Assembly (NCBI RefSeq): GCF_042688385.1
Contig: NZ_JBHUPY010000015.1
Location: forward strand, 1-64,000
DNA from: Herpetosiphon sp042688385
GTDB taxonomy: Bacteria > Chloroflexota > Chloroflexia > Chloroflexales > Herpetosiphonaceae
Length of the DNA: 64,000 bases
Direction: 5' to 3'
Made by a program: the position numbers and the translations under genes. The notes below the pieces were generated by a model that saw nothing but the letters and a program-made list of their open reading frames with translations, had not been told where the DNA came from and did no database searches. Below, piece after piece: positions 26,052 through 35,569 of this stretch (position 1 is its first letter; every line of letters begins with the position of its first letter).

Positions 26052-26708
26052 TTAACTGGCTCTGGCATTGCTCAAGGCCGCCATTGGTTCAATATCGAGC
26101 AAGCGATAGCCGTGGGTATTTACAATTAGTGTATCACCATATTGCAAAGGCCGTTGGTCGCCATAGCCATAATTTAAATGCACATGGCCATGAATAAGAT
26201 AGCGTGGTGCAAGCCGATCGATAAAGCGCCGTAGCGCTTGCGGCCCGCGATGAGCGCCAATGCCATCGTGCAAGCCTGCTGGTGGCGTGTGGGTAATTAA
26301 CACATCAAGCCGCTGGCGATGGCGCATTTGGGCAAAAAAGACCCGTGCGCTAAGCATGGTCATGCGCCATGCCCATTCTGCTTCGCTATATTGATGTTCG
26401 CCTGGGCGATAGCGTAACACGCCGCCAGCCCCCGCAATTAATATCCCATTCACCATTGCAACCCGCAAATCGAGGTTATCGCAGCCCTGTGGTTTGGTCG
26501 AAACTCTGCCGTCTTCATGCTGCTCGGGTGCATCATGATTACCGTTAACGTAAAAGCAGGGAACATTGAGCATCGAAACCAGATACTCAAGGTAACTTGG
26601 TGGTAAATCACCACAGCCGACAATCGCATCGATCGCCCCTACACGTTGGTGCAGCGCCGATGTTTGCAACATGCTAACTACTTCGTCACTAACCGACAGG
26701 AGCCTCAT
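26052..26708 (-). CDS. calcineurin-like metallophosphoesterase
   Basis: A 218-residue phosphoesterase. The start at 26708 (MRLLSVSDEVV) follows GGAGGG; a start seven codons earlier has no such site. Metal-site motifs are GCGDLP, YVNGNHD, a THTPPAGLHDG block and IHGHVH near the end. The first motif is S-D-E-V rather than D-x-H, as in a subgroup of this family, so the first metal ligand differs. The substrate is unknown. It ends at a strong terminator. Confidence 0.82.
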   Translation of the reverse strand: MRLLSVSDEVVSMLQTSALHQRVGAIDAIVGCGDLPPSYLEYLVSMLNVPCFYVNGNHDAPEQHEDGRVSTKPQGCDNLDLRVAMVNGILIAGAGGVLRYRPGEHQYSEAEWAWRMTMLSARVFFAQMRHRQRLDVLITHTPPAGLHDGIGAHRGPQALRRFIDRLAPRYLIHGHVHLNYGYGDQRPLQYGDTLIVNTHGYRLLDIEPMAALSNARAS

Positions 26709-26794
26709 CGCGCCCTCCAGAACTTCCACGATCTACACTCGTTGCAGCATTGCGTTACTCAGCAGTATAGCACAGGTCATTCCAACGATGAATT

Positions 26795-27000
26795 CAAAAG
26801 GCAGAAGTCAAAAATCAAAAGCGGGATAAGGGAACAGGGATCAGCGGTCAGGGATCAGGGACGAGGCGATAGGCTATGGGCTATTGAATTGGTGCAATTC
26901 GTGGCTAAGAAATCTTCGCGATCTTCGCGTCCTTCGCGGTTTCCGTCCTTCGTGCCCTTCGTGCTCTTCGTGCTCTTCGCGGTTTCCGTCCTTCGTGCGC
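26795..27000. repeat. intergenic mosaic repeat region
   Basis: Modules: AGAAGTCAAAAATCAAAAGC, GGGATCAGGGA-type runs, GGTGCAATTCGTGGC, then CTTCGTGCTCTTCGTGCTCT-type runs. No gene is seen. It separates the metallophosphoesterase gene from the RNA candidate. Confidence 0.55.
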
Positions 27001-27010
27001 TTGCTGGAAC

Positions 27011-27046
27011 AAAAGTCGCAGGAATGTTGCAAAAGCTGCGACTTTT
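27011..27046. other. 11-bp stem-loop flanked by T and A runs
   Basis: AAAAGTCGCAG and CTGCGACTTTT pair perfectly around a 14-base loop. On the plus strand TTGCGACTTTTT follows. It lies 29 bases before the extended -10 of the RNA candidate and could insulate that promoter. Confidence 0.45.
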
Positions 27047-27074
27047 TTGCGACTTTTTGTTGCTTGCTCGCTGC

Positions 27075-27080
27075 TATACT
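27075..27080 (+). promoter_or_regulatory. extended -10 of the candidate RNA
   Basis: TGCTATACT (TGN plus TATACT), with no good -35 at 16-18 bases. Predicted start of transcription is near 27087, so a transcript to the terminator would be about 265 bases. Confidence 0.45.
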
Positions 27081-27086
27081 CCTACG

Positions 27087-27350
27087 TGAGCGAAGCACTT
27101 AGGAAAACATACATATCGACAATCAAGGAGGTCTGAGTTATTGATAAGGGGTTTGTTGGTAGTGCGGTGAGAGGCGCTACCTCGGCTCGTAGCTAGTGCG
27201 GTGAGAGGCGCTAGCCAAGAGCAATTCTGCGCAATCTGACACGCTGTGGTGTCATGCCCGCAGCCTTATCAAACATTCAAACTAATCAGATGCAATTTCA
27301 ATCGGGTATCGATCGTTTGAGCAGTGCTATGGCGCTGCTCTTGGCTTTTT
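27087..27350 (+). ncRNA. candidate structured RNA: twin hairpins with identical loops, terminator and alternative pairing
   Basis: I do not recognise the class. Seen: (1) TTGATAAGG (27141-27149) pairs with CCTTATCAA (27264-27272). (2) Two hairpins at 27158-27181 and 27192-27215 each have an 8-bp stem with a G-U at the same step and the same loop, GGTGAGAG; their shared 20-base core is TAGTGCGGTGAGAGGCGCTA. The flanking pair changes from G-C to C-G between them, which preserves pairing. (3) Hairpin TGACAC-GCTGTG-GTGTCA at 27237-27254. (4) A terminator at 27319-27340 plus T-run. (5) AGCCAAGAGCA (27213-27223) is fully complementary to 27336-27346, the 3' arm of that terminator. The RNA may be a stand-alone sRNA or a switch controlling the gene at 27460. 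Confidence 0.6.
27319..27350 (+). terminator. intrinsic terminator of the candidate RNA
   Basis: GAGCAGTGC-TATG-GCGCTGCTC is a 9-bp stem (one G-U) with a 4-base loop. TTGGCTTTTT follows. Confidence 0.7.
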
Positions 27351-27356
27351 AGCTGC

Positions 27357-27370
27357 ATCGTTGCAACGAT
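27357..27370. promoter_or_regulatory. 14-bp perfect palindrome, possible operator
   Basis: ATCGTTGCAACGAT is perfectly self-complementary. It lies 40 bases before a TATACT (27410-27415) that could serve the gene at 27460. A dimeric repressor site is plausible but not shown. Confidence 0.35.
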
Positions 27371-27459
27371 TCTGCTTCAAATTTGCTGCTGTGTGGGCTG
27401 ATCAATCGCTATACTCGATGGTGAGTGGAATAGCGAACTCAATTGAAAGGAAGCGCCAG

Positions 27460-27954
27460 ATGCTACGAAAATGGATTAGCGCAAGCATAGGAGGAAGCAT
27501 TCTGATCTTGGTGTTGCTGATGGTGTTTGATTCATTTCGATCATATGTTGTTCTTGGTCCAATTGACGATTTTCCAATTTATGCCGATAGTTCTAGTCTG
27601 CTTCACAATGGCCAAGCTGTGCATTATGTTGTGTTAAAACGCCATGTCAATAATGAGATTAAAGATTTTTATATCAAGGCTTTAGCGCAACGCGATTGGC
27701 ACTTGCAACCAGCATTGTCCAAGCATCCCAACAGACTCATGCGCTTTGAACATTCATCAATCAAAGGTGTTATCGAGTTGTCAATTAGCGAGCATGGCAG
27801 ATGTAAACTGGCTCGCAGCGAGGTCTATGCGCGCTATGTTGATCCGCGTTTGCCGATCACCCCAAATCCAAATAAACACGTAGTTTGGCATGGAACCCGC
27901 TTACTCTGTACCGAGGCACAACCGCTTTCCGCGAAATCACTTAGCCCTAGCTAA
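27460..27954 (+). CDS. small membrane-anchored protein, unknown function
   Basis: A 164-residue protein. The start is the ATG at 27460 with AAAGGAAG upstream, giving MLRKWISASIGGSILILVLL, a single N-terminal membrane segment. The rest is a soluble domain of about 135 residues, without Cys pairs or recognisable motifs, that probably lies outside the membrane (DDFPIYADSSSLL...FYIKALAQRDWHL). The pattern of a short lipidless anchor plus a domain with a late Trp resembles many uncharacterised Chloroflexota proteins. TATACT at 27410-27415 may be its own -10; otherwise it depends on read-through of the upstream terminator. Confidence 0.6.
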   Translation: MLRKWISASIGGSILILVLLMVFDSFRSYVVLGPIDDFPIYADSSSLLHNGQAVHYVVLKRHVNNEIKDFYIKALAQRDWHLQPALSKHPNRLMRFEHSSIKGVIELSISEHGRCKLARSEVYARYVDPRLPITPNPNKHVVWHGTRLLCTEAQPLSAKSLSPS

Positions 27955-27960
27955 AGTTTA

Positions 27961-28221
27961 TCCCCTCACCCCAACCCCTCTCCCATCGAATGGGCGAGGG
28001 GCTTTAATCCTGTGGTTCGGCCACGAATTCCGTTGCGCCCCCTCGCCCGCGTCCAGTGGGAGCGGGGGCTGGCTTTCAAGAGTCGTTTGTTAAGATCCCC
28101 TCTCCCATCGAATGGGCGAGGGGCTTTAATCCTGTGGTTCTCTCCCAATTCCTTGGTGAACCACGGATGCTCCCCCTCGCCCGCGTCCAGTGGGAGAGGG
28201 GGCTTGGGGGTGAGGGAATCG
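27961..28221. repeat. array of four GC-rich palindromic arms
   Basis: Arms of the GC-rich family at about 27961-28005, 28040-28070, 28097-28130 and 28170-28221, in alternating orientation. Spacers share TTTAATCCTGTGGTTC. They fill the gap between convergent genes. No ORF is supported. Confidence 0.7.
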
Positions 28222-28224
28222 ACT

Positions 28225-29382
28225 TTAACCACTTACTTCTTGGGTTGCTTGGTCAACCGGCACGCCTTCCATGGTCTCGCGAATCAGCTGATCGACCACG
28301 GCTTTAATATCGCCAGTTTCGGCGAATGTGCGCAGTTGGCGCTCGGCACTGGTGCCATGCTTGAGCACTTGGTCAATATAATCGATGGCGGCCCGCGAAC
28401 CAAGATCATCAACCACATCGTCGACAAACTCGCGTAATTCAACCATCAAATCGTGGGCTGATAGCTCTTCGCGCTTGCCAAAATCGATCAACTTGCCGCC
28501 CATACCGTAGCGTGCTGCCCGCCATTTGTTCTCGTTGATCAAGGCGCGGCTGTAGACGCGGAAGGTTTGATTTTGGCGGAACAAGCTGTAAATTTTAACA
28601 AAAATTGCTTGAATCAAGCCAGCAATCATAATCGCTTCATCAACTTTGGTGGCAATGTCGCAAATCCGTACTTCCAGCGTGCCAAACATTGGGTGTGGTC
28701 GTGCATCCCACCACACTTTCTTGCCATTGTCGATGCTATGAGTTTTGAGCAAAATGTTGATATATTGCTCAAATTCAGCATACGATTGGAAGGTATCGGG
28801 AATGCCAGTACGTGGAAAGTTGGTGAAGATGATCGAGCGATACGATTGGAAGCCAGTTTTGCGACCCATCCAAAATGGCGATGAGGTCGAAAGCGCCAAC
28901 AAGTGCGGCAGGAAGTAGCGCGCTACGTTCATAATTTCGATGCAGGTTTCGTTATCGGGCATCCCGATGTGCACATGCATGCCGAAAATCAACAAACGCC
29001 GCGCCGCTTCTTGCATCTCCTCAATCACGCCATAATAGCGCTCGTGGGGATAAATATCTTGCTTTTGCCACGACGAAAATGGGTGCGTGCCAGCGGCGGC
29101 AATCCGCAGGCCTTTGCTCGCAGCCAAACTGCCAATCGCCCCGCGCAAGCGAATAATTTCCTTGCGAGCTTCATCGACCGTGCGACAGACGTGCGTGCCC
29201 ACCTCGACAATCGATTGGTGCATTTCGGGCTTCATCTGTTCGCGTAAAATCAACTGACCTTCGTCAAGGATTTGGGTGATGTACGACTTCAATTCGCGGG
29301 TTTCAGGATCGATAATTTGGTATTCTTCTTCGATCCCAATCGTAAACGGAAAGTTTGGATGCCCCGGATCACGATATTCCAT
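28225..29382 (-). CDS. GCS2/YbdK-family carboxylate-amine ligase
   Basis: A 385-residue ATP-dependent ligase of the glutamate-cysteine ligase 2 family. Visible blocks are TIGIEEEYQIIDPETREL, GTHVCRTVDEA, GTHPFSSWQ, FGMHVHIGMPD (metal and nucleotide site) and RPHPMFGTLEVRICD. The family joins a carboxylate to an amine; only some members make gamma-glutamylcysteine. Length is standard. The ATG at 29382 has GGGGAG upstream. It follows two ATP-grasp ligase genes on the same strand, so its product is probably a small peptide or amide modified by all three enzymes. The substrate is unknown. Confidence 0.85.
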   Translation of the reverse strand: MEYRDPGHPNFPFTIGIEEEYQIIDPETRELKSYITQILDEGQLILREQMKPEMHQSIVEVGTHVCRTVDEARKEIIRLRGAIGSLAASKGLRIAAAGTHPFSSWQKQDIYPHERYYGVIEEMQEAARRLLIFGMHVHIGMPDNETCIEIMNVARYFLPHLLALSTSSPFWMGRKTGFQSYRSIIFTNFPRTGIPDTFQSYAEFEQYINILLKTHSIDNGKKVWWDARPHPMFGTLEVRICDIATKVDEAIMIAGLIQAIFVKIYSLFRQNQTFRVYSRALINENKWRAARYGMGGKLIDFGKREELSAHDLMVELREFVDDVVDDLGSRAAIDYIDQVLKHGTSAERQLRTFAETGDIKAVVDQLIRETMEGVPVDQATQEVSG

Positions 29383-29474
29383 AAGCTCCCCCGTTGGTGT
29401 CAGTTGATAGTGGGCTGTGGTGGGTTGCTACCTGTGGTAATGCCCATTAGGATAGTTGATGTTTTGGTGCTTGT

Positions 29475-30848
29475 CTACGCTGAGATTTCGCCTTGCTTCG
29501 CGACCTGAAAGGTTGGGGTGGTTGAGCCGCCGCCGGCGGTCACATTCAACAAGGTCACGGTCGATAAGCGCGTCAAACAACCTTGAACTTCGGTGCCAAA
29601 TAAAAATGGATCGGTATCAACCAAGCGCTGGCTAATCTGCAATTGGCCATCAACCATGGCTGGATAATCTTCATAGGCGATAACTACGCGCTCTTGAACT
29701 ACAAATGGCTCAGTTAAGGCTTGCTCAACTGCCGCATCCCAGGCTTCGGCCTCGGTTTCCCAGCCAATCGTAATGCCATGGCCGCCGTAATCGTCGTTGG
29801 GTTTGAGCAACAGCCGATCGCGATTGTGCTTGATAAACTCAAGCAAATCAATCTCGTTGCCAGCATAATCGGTGCGTCCTGCCGCGACGCGCCGCGTCCA
29901 TGGAATGTGCTGGGCAAGCTGCTGTTGGGTGGCTTGGCTAATGCCCGCTGCACTGGTAATCGCCGGATCAGAAAGTAAGCCAAAGATCATTTTTTTGTGC
30001 AGCAATTTGGCGCGGAAGTTATTGACCAAGCAAATCGCCCCATCGCGATAGGCCTGAGTTAATGGATGCTCGAAGGCTTCGTTGCCCAAGCGCTGCAAAA
30101 ACTCAGTGGTCAATAAGCGTTTATACACAAAGTTAACTGGCGTATCATTGGCATACAGCGTGCCAGCGTGATAGCGCAATTCTTCTGGCGCGCAAATCAC
30201 AGTTTTCAAGCCATGCTCGCCAAAATAGTGCTGGAATAATTGAAACTCCGAGAGCGTTGGCAAGCCATGCCAATCGACAATCGCAATCTGTGGCTCGTCA
30301 GTGCCGCCCCATTCGCGATAAATTGCCAAAAATGTTTCCAACAAGCGTTGGCGGGCTGGCAAACTGGCAACCTGATAGTGGCGCTGAAACTCCTGCATAA
30401 TTGGTAATTGCTCGAACACCTGCGAAAGAATATCTTCGTAGGCGATGGCGGCAGGGCTTTCGGCGTTATACTCAACAAATTGAAACGAGCTGCTATCGCT
30501 GGTTAAAAATGAATCCAGCCGTGACGAAACGCTCAACTCGCGGTAGCCAGGCTCATAGCCAATTAAGCGTTGTTCGCCCTCGGTCAAGGCCAGCAGATCG
30601 AGCACCGCGGGCGTGCGCAAGGCATATTCCACCACGCTGCGGGCTGCTTCGGCGACCAATTGCGAAACTGAGCTAATTAAGCCCGCTTGCTCAGCGCTGA
30701 GAAAATGCGGGCGCAAAACATTGCACAACGGACGCGTGCCAAAAAAAAGATTTTCTTGTTGTTGCAGGCTGGTCAATCGTTCTTGGGAAGCGCGCGCGAG
30801 ATCGGGCGTGAGGAGGGCGTGATAATCACGTATCGCTTGCTCTAACAT
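29475..30848 (-). CDS. circularly permuted ATP-grasp family protein
   Basis: A 457-residue ligase-like protein. The start is the ATG at 30848 (MLEQAIRDYHALL) with GGAG six bases upstream; earlier in-frame starts lack a site. Blocks are EYNAESPAAIAYEDILSQVF in the first half, AIVDWHGLPTLSEFQLF, VNNFRAKLLHKKMIFGLLSD and LLKPNDDYGGHGITIGW, the last being the nucleotide-binding loop. This order is that of circularly permuted ATP-grasp proteins, often encoded beside GCS2 enzymes in other bacteria. Likely forms an amide or peptide bond with acyl-phosphate chemistry. C-terminal region TAGGGSTTPTFQVAK may be a flexible tail. Confidence 0.8.
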   Translation of the reverse strand: MLEQAIRDYHALLTPDLARASQERLTSLQQQENLFFGTRPLCNVLRPHFLSAEQAGLISSVSQLVAEAARSVVEYALRTPAVLDLLALTEGEQRLIGYEPGYRELSVSSRLDSFLTSDSSSFQFVEYNAESPAAIAYEDILSQVFEQLPIMQEFQRHYQVASLPARQRLLETFLAIYREWGGTDEPQIAIVDWHGLPTLSEFQLFQHYFGEHGLKTVICAPEELRYHAGTLYANDTPVNFVYKRLLTTEFLQRLGNEAFEHPLTQAYRDGAICLVNNFRAKLLHKKMIFGLLSDPAITSAAGISQATQQQLAQHIPWTRRVAAGRTDYAGNEIDLLEFIKHNRDRLLLKPNDDYGGHGITIGWETEAEAWDAAVEQALTEPFVVQERVVIAYEDYPAMVDGQLQISQRLVDTDPFLFGTEVQGCLTRLSTVTLLNVTAGGGSTTPTFQVAKQGEISA

Positions 30849-30872
30849 AGGCCGCTCCATCAATCGCAGCAA

Positions 30873-30906
30873 CGAGCATAGCCAACGCAGAAAGCGGCTA
30901 TGCTCG
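30873..30906 (-). other. 11-bp perfect stem-loop between the two ATP-grasp genes
   Basis: CGAGCATAGCC and GGCTATGCTCG pair perfectly around a 12-base loop. No T-run follows, so it is probably a processing or stability hairpin in an operon message rather than a terminator. Confidence 0.55.
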
Positions 30907-30923
30907 CGCTTGCTTAACCATTC

Positions 30924-31919
30924 TTATTCACTGGTTGTGGTTGAACGAGCTTTGGGTTTGCTACTCGCGGTGAGCAACGAGTTCCATTGATAGGTGACTT
31001 TCGATTGTTTGCGTTTGCCTAAGGCATAATCGATACACATATCGGCCATGGCGTTGACTACCCACGGAAAGTAGTGGTCGGTCAGCGAATTAATATCCAT
31101 GTCGGGTGCAGGGTTGGTAAAATCGATTGCGTAGGCAATGCCATCTTTAATTGCAAACTCAACGGTGTTCATATCGTAGCCAAGCGCTTCGTTAAGCTTC
31201 CGTGCGCCATCCAAGACCTGTTGGCCCTCTTCGGGGGTGAGAAAACCTGGCTCGTGGAAGTAGCGATGGGGCCATGGCGCATTAGCATCAAACTTCATCA
31301 CCATAAAATGCTCTTTGCCAATACACATCACGCGGGCATATTTTTCCCATTCGATGCACTCTTGCAGCATCATACATTCGGTGCCGGTGGTGTTATAGGC
31401 ATCGTACAACTGATCGTAGTTGTAGAGCTTGAACACCTGCTTGAAGCCACCGCCCCAAGCTGGTTTGAGAATAACCGGAAAGCCACCGACGGCCTCGACA
31501 TGCGCTTCCCACGGAATCGGGTAAATCAAATTGCGCAACGATTCATCGACCACGCCCTCGACATACGAATGTGATGGCAAGGCGATGGTGCGCGGATGCT
31601 TGACCCCGATTGCATCGGAAAGTGATGCGCCAAAAAACTTATCGTCAGCGCTCCACCAAAATGGATTATTGACGACAACCGTGCCTTGGAGCACAGCATT
31701 TTTGAGATAAGTTCGATAGTAGGGGATTTCGTGGGAGATGCGGTCAACGATTACAGCGTACTCACTCGGCTCGTTCATGGCAGTGCCGCCCAATTGCAAA
31801 TATTCGGCGGTTACGCCAAGATTGCGGCGGTTGACTTCCTCGATAAATGCCGGTGGCCACGACCATTCACGCCCAACCATAACCCCAATTTTCTTATCGG
31901 CTTTTTTTGCTTTTGCCAA
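30924..31919 (-). CDS. ATP-grasp (RimK-like) ligase
   Basis: A 331-residue ATP-grasp protein. A TTG start at 31919 is preceded by AAGGAGG at ideal spacing. Residues 1-20 are Lys-rich (AKAKKADKK), followed by a pre-ATP-grasp strand IGVMVGREWSWPPAF. The ATP-binding part has FPVILKPAWGGGFKQVF. The Mg-binding end has DMNTVEFAIKDGIAYAIDF followed by TNPAPD. A Ser/Thr/Lys-rich tail ends the protein. It would ligate a carboxylate to an amine. It is the first structural gene of the amidoligase cassette, 174 bases after the XRE regulator gene. Confidence 0.82.
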   Translation of the reverse strand: MAKAKKADKKIGVMVGREWSWPPAFIEEVNRRNLGVTAEYLQLGGTAMNEPSEYAVIVDRISHEIPYYRTYLKNAVLQGTVVVNNPFWWSADDKFFGASLSDAIGVKHPRTIALPSHSYVEGVVDESLRNLIYPIPWEAHVEAVGGFPVILKPAWGGGFKQVFKLYNYDQLYDAYNTTGTECMMLQECIEWEKYARVMCIGKEHFMVMKFDANAPWPHRYFHEPGFLTPEEGQQVLDGARKLNEALGYDMNTVEFAIKDGIAYAIDFTNPAPDMDINSLTDHYFPWVVNAMADMCIDYALGKRKQSKVTYQWNSLLTASSKPKARSTTTSE

Positions 31920-32094
31920 GCAAAACCTCCTTGTATCGGTCTAGGCTTTGAGGGAAAATCCTGTGGGTATCTGTGCGGATGCTGCTTCGTTGCGAGGCGC
32001 ATCATAGCATATCAAGCGCTGCTGCGCCAAAACACCCAAGCGAGGCTTGCCTCATGCAGGGCACTTACAAGCAGATTCTTGACCATCAATTGGG

Positions 32095-32466
32095 TTAATT
32101 GTTGCGCTTATCATCATTGCGATCTTGCAAATCGCGCTGAAAGAGCACAAACTCATAGACTTGTTGGCGACGATCGGGGCTGAGCGTGGTAAAAATTGAG
32201 AGTAGCGCCTCTTGTTCGCGCCGCGAATCGGAGTAGATTTTGGTTTCGGACGAGGCCGCTTCGCTGATCATTTCCAAGGCTGTGGTGCGGAACACTTGGG
32301 CTATGCCTTCGACTTCGGCAATTCGTGGCGAGGTGTTGCCCGCCTCAACCGCGCTAATATACGAGCCAGAAACGCCGACTTTTGCGCCTAAGTCATTTTG
32401 GGTCAAGCGGTCGCGGGTGCGTTTGCGTTTGATAATTGCGCCAATTGCTTCACTCAAACTAGCCAT
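32095..32466 (-). CDS. XRE-family transcriptional regulator
   Basis: A 123-residue DNA-binding protein. The start at 32466 (MASLSEAIGAII) has GGAG six bases upstream. A Cro/C1 helix-turn-helix lies at about 17-70 (RLTQNDLGAKVGVSGSYISA, then VEAGNTSPR). The C-terminal 45 residues are helical and charged and may form a dimer. It reads into the amidoligase cassette and could regulate it; only position supports this. Confidence 0.85.
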   Translation of the reverse strand: MASLSEAIGAIIKRKRTRDRLTQNDLGAKVGVSGSYISAVEAGNTSPRIAEVEGIAQVFRTTALEMISEAASSETKIYSDSRREQEALLSIFTTLSPDRRQQVYEFVLFQRDLQDRNDDKRNN

Positions 32467-32547
32467 GCCAATCTCCAATCTTGCTGCTAATTCGGTTGCG
32501 ATTCCTTTGCATTGTACAAGAAAACTAACGCAAAAGGCAGCAGTTAT

Positions 32548-32750
32548 TGATCCACGAAGGGCACGAAGGGCACGAAGCTGAAACCGCGAAGGACGCGAAG
32601 AGCGCGAAGTGTACGCAGGCTATGGGCTTTTGGCTTTTGATTTTTGACTTCTGACTTCTGCCTTTTGACTTCTGCCTTTTGACTTCTGCCTTTTGACTTC
32701 TGCCTTTTGACTTTTCATCCTTCATCCCTCATCCTTCATCCTTTAAACTT
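32548..32750. repeat. mosaic repeats including a 14-bp tandem repeat
   Basis: GATCCACGAAGGGCACGAAG-type units at 32551-32610. The 14-mer CCTTTTGACTTCTG is repeated three times plus a part copy at 32661-32712. TTCATCCCTCATCCTTCATC follows to about 32742. Non-coding; it separates the XRE gene from the tig terminator. Confidence 0.65.
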
Positions 32751-32790
32751 TAAACAAAATCCCCCTCGCCCAATTGCTTGGACAAGGGGG
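32751..32790 (-). terminator. terminator of the trigger factor gene
   Basis: Read on the minus strand, CCCCCT...AGGGGG with an inner CCAA/TTGG stem around GCAA forms a hairpin, followed by ATTTTGTTT. It starts 15 bases after the tig stop. Confidence 0.6.
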
Positions 32791-32804
32791 ACGGAGTGAC
32801 TGAA

Positions 32805-34235
<1,431 letters not shown>

Positions 34236-34303
34236 ACGATCTCCAAAGTATATGCTATTTAATCGATCTTTAACTATCGCCAACGAAGGCAGTCTAGCGT
34301 GAC

Positions 34304-34309
34304 ATTATA
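34304..34309 (-). promoter_or_regulatory. extended -10 of tig
   Basis: TGGTATAAT on the minus strand, 69 bases before the tig GTG. No clear -35, as expected for an extended -10. Confidence 0.5.
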
Positions 34310-34372
34310 CCAGAACATGGCTTAGCGTTGGCTAGCGAATCTGGATTTGCTTAATAATCGTTAGCGCTCTGC

Positions 34373-35569
34373 CTAATAGACAGTTTGCTCAGCCAAGAAA
34401 TGGCGATACATCGGCGAAACCGCCCGCAAGCGCTCCACAATGGGCGGCAATAATTCCAATACGCGCTCGATTTGCTCGGCAGTGTTATCGCGGCCAAGCG
34501 TCATGCGTAGGCTGCCATGGGCGCGTTCGGCACTCAAGCCCAAAGCCATCAAGACATGCGATGGGTCGAGCGAGCCGCTGGTGCAGGCCGAGCCACTTGA
34601 AGCATAAATGCCCTGTTGATCAAGCAGCAGCAGCATGCTTTCGCCCTCAATAAAATCAAACGAAATATTGACATTATTGGGCAAGCGCTGAGTACGATGA
34701 CCATTCAGATACACATGCGGAATTGTTGCTTCAATGCCCGAAATCAGCCGATCGCGCAGGCTGGTGGTCTGGCTCACGCTTTGGGGCAGTTCATCGACCG
34801 CCAATTGCAAGGCCTTGGCCAAGCCAACAATTCCTGGCACATTTTCGGTTCCCGCCCGCAACCGCCGTTCCTGCGAGCCACCATTAATTAACGGCAGCAT
34901 TGGCACGCCGCGCCGCATATACAACGCACCAATGCCTTTTGGCCCATAAAATTTATGCGCGGTTAGGCTCAACAAATCAACATTCAACTCTTTGACATTA
35001 ATTGGTTGCGCGCCGATTAATTGCACTGCGTCGGTATGAAACAGCACATCGTGCTCACGGCAAACTGCGCCCAATTCGGCAATTGGCTGAATTGTGCCAA
35101 TCTCGTTGTTGGCCGCCATAATGCTGACCAAGACCGTGGTTGGGCGAATTGCAGCCCGTAAATCGGCAACTGAAACCAAGCCAGTGCTATCGACTGGCAA
35201 GATAGTTATTTCAAAGCCAAAGTGTTCGAGATATTCCACCGCATGCAGCACCGCATGATGTTCAATGGCGCTGGTGATGATGTGATTGCCTTTGCCTGCG
35301 TCACGCTGAGCAAACGCCACGCCTTTAATCGCCAGATTATCGGCCTCGGAGCCGCCGCTGGTAAACACAATTTCTTTGCGTTTTGCGCCCAACAAGCTGG
35401 CGACAGTTTCGCGTGCCTCGTCTATGCCTTCGAGCGCGGCGCGGCCCAGCCGATAGATACTTGATGGATTGCCGTAGGCCGTGTTGAAATAGGGCAACAT
35501 CGCCTCAACGACCCTTGGATCAGTTGCAGTTGTCGCTGCATGATCGAGATAAATTGTTTCTGGTGCCAT
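34373..35569 (-). CDS. iscS: cysteine desulfurase (IscS/NifS class)
   Basis: A 398-residue PLP enzyme that releases sulfur from cysteine for Fe-S cluster and tRNA thiolation pathways. N-terminal IYLDHAATTATDPRVVEAML, SGGSEADNLAIKG, the Schiff-base lysine in TAHKFYGPKG, the sulfide-carrying Cys in SSGSACTSGSLDPSHVL and RMTLGRDN are all present. The long Cys loop puts it in class I. No iscU is adjacent. It precedes tig on the same strand by 137 bases. The ATG at 35569 is the natural family start. Confidence 0.92.
   Translation of the reverse strand: MAPETIYLDHAATTATDPRVVEAMLPYFNTAYGNPSSIYRLGRAALEGIDEARETVASLLGAKRKEIVFTSGGSEADNLAIKGVAFAQRDAGKGNHIITSAIEHHAVLHAVEYLEHFGFEITILPVDSTGLVSVADLRAAIRPTTVLVSIMAANNEIGTIQPIAELGAVCREHDVLFHTDAVQLIGAQPINVKELNVDLLSLTAHKFYGPKGIGALYMRRGVPMLPLINGGSQERRLRAGTENVPGIVGLAKALQLAVDELPQSVSQTTSLRDRLISGIEATIPHVYLNGHRTQRLPNNVNISFDFIEGESMLLLLDQQGIYASSGSACTSGSLDPSHVLMALGLSAERAHGSLRMTLGRDNTAEQIERVLELLPPIVERLRAVSPMYRHFLAEQTVY

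Noticed and set aside
27141..27170. Short TTG-started leader ORF (nine codons and a TGA) behind AAGGAGG, ending in the first hairpin loop
   Set aside because: It overlaps the 9-bp closing stem and has no conservation evidence. It could be a leader peptide, but the structural reading explains the sequence better.
27087..27350. Assignment of the RNA candidate to tmRNA, RNase P, SRP RNA, 6S or a known riboswitch
   Set aside because: None of the signature sequences I know for these classes is present; the class is left open.
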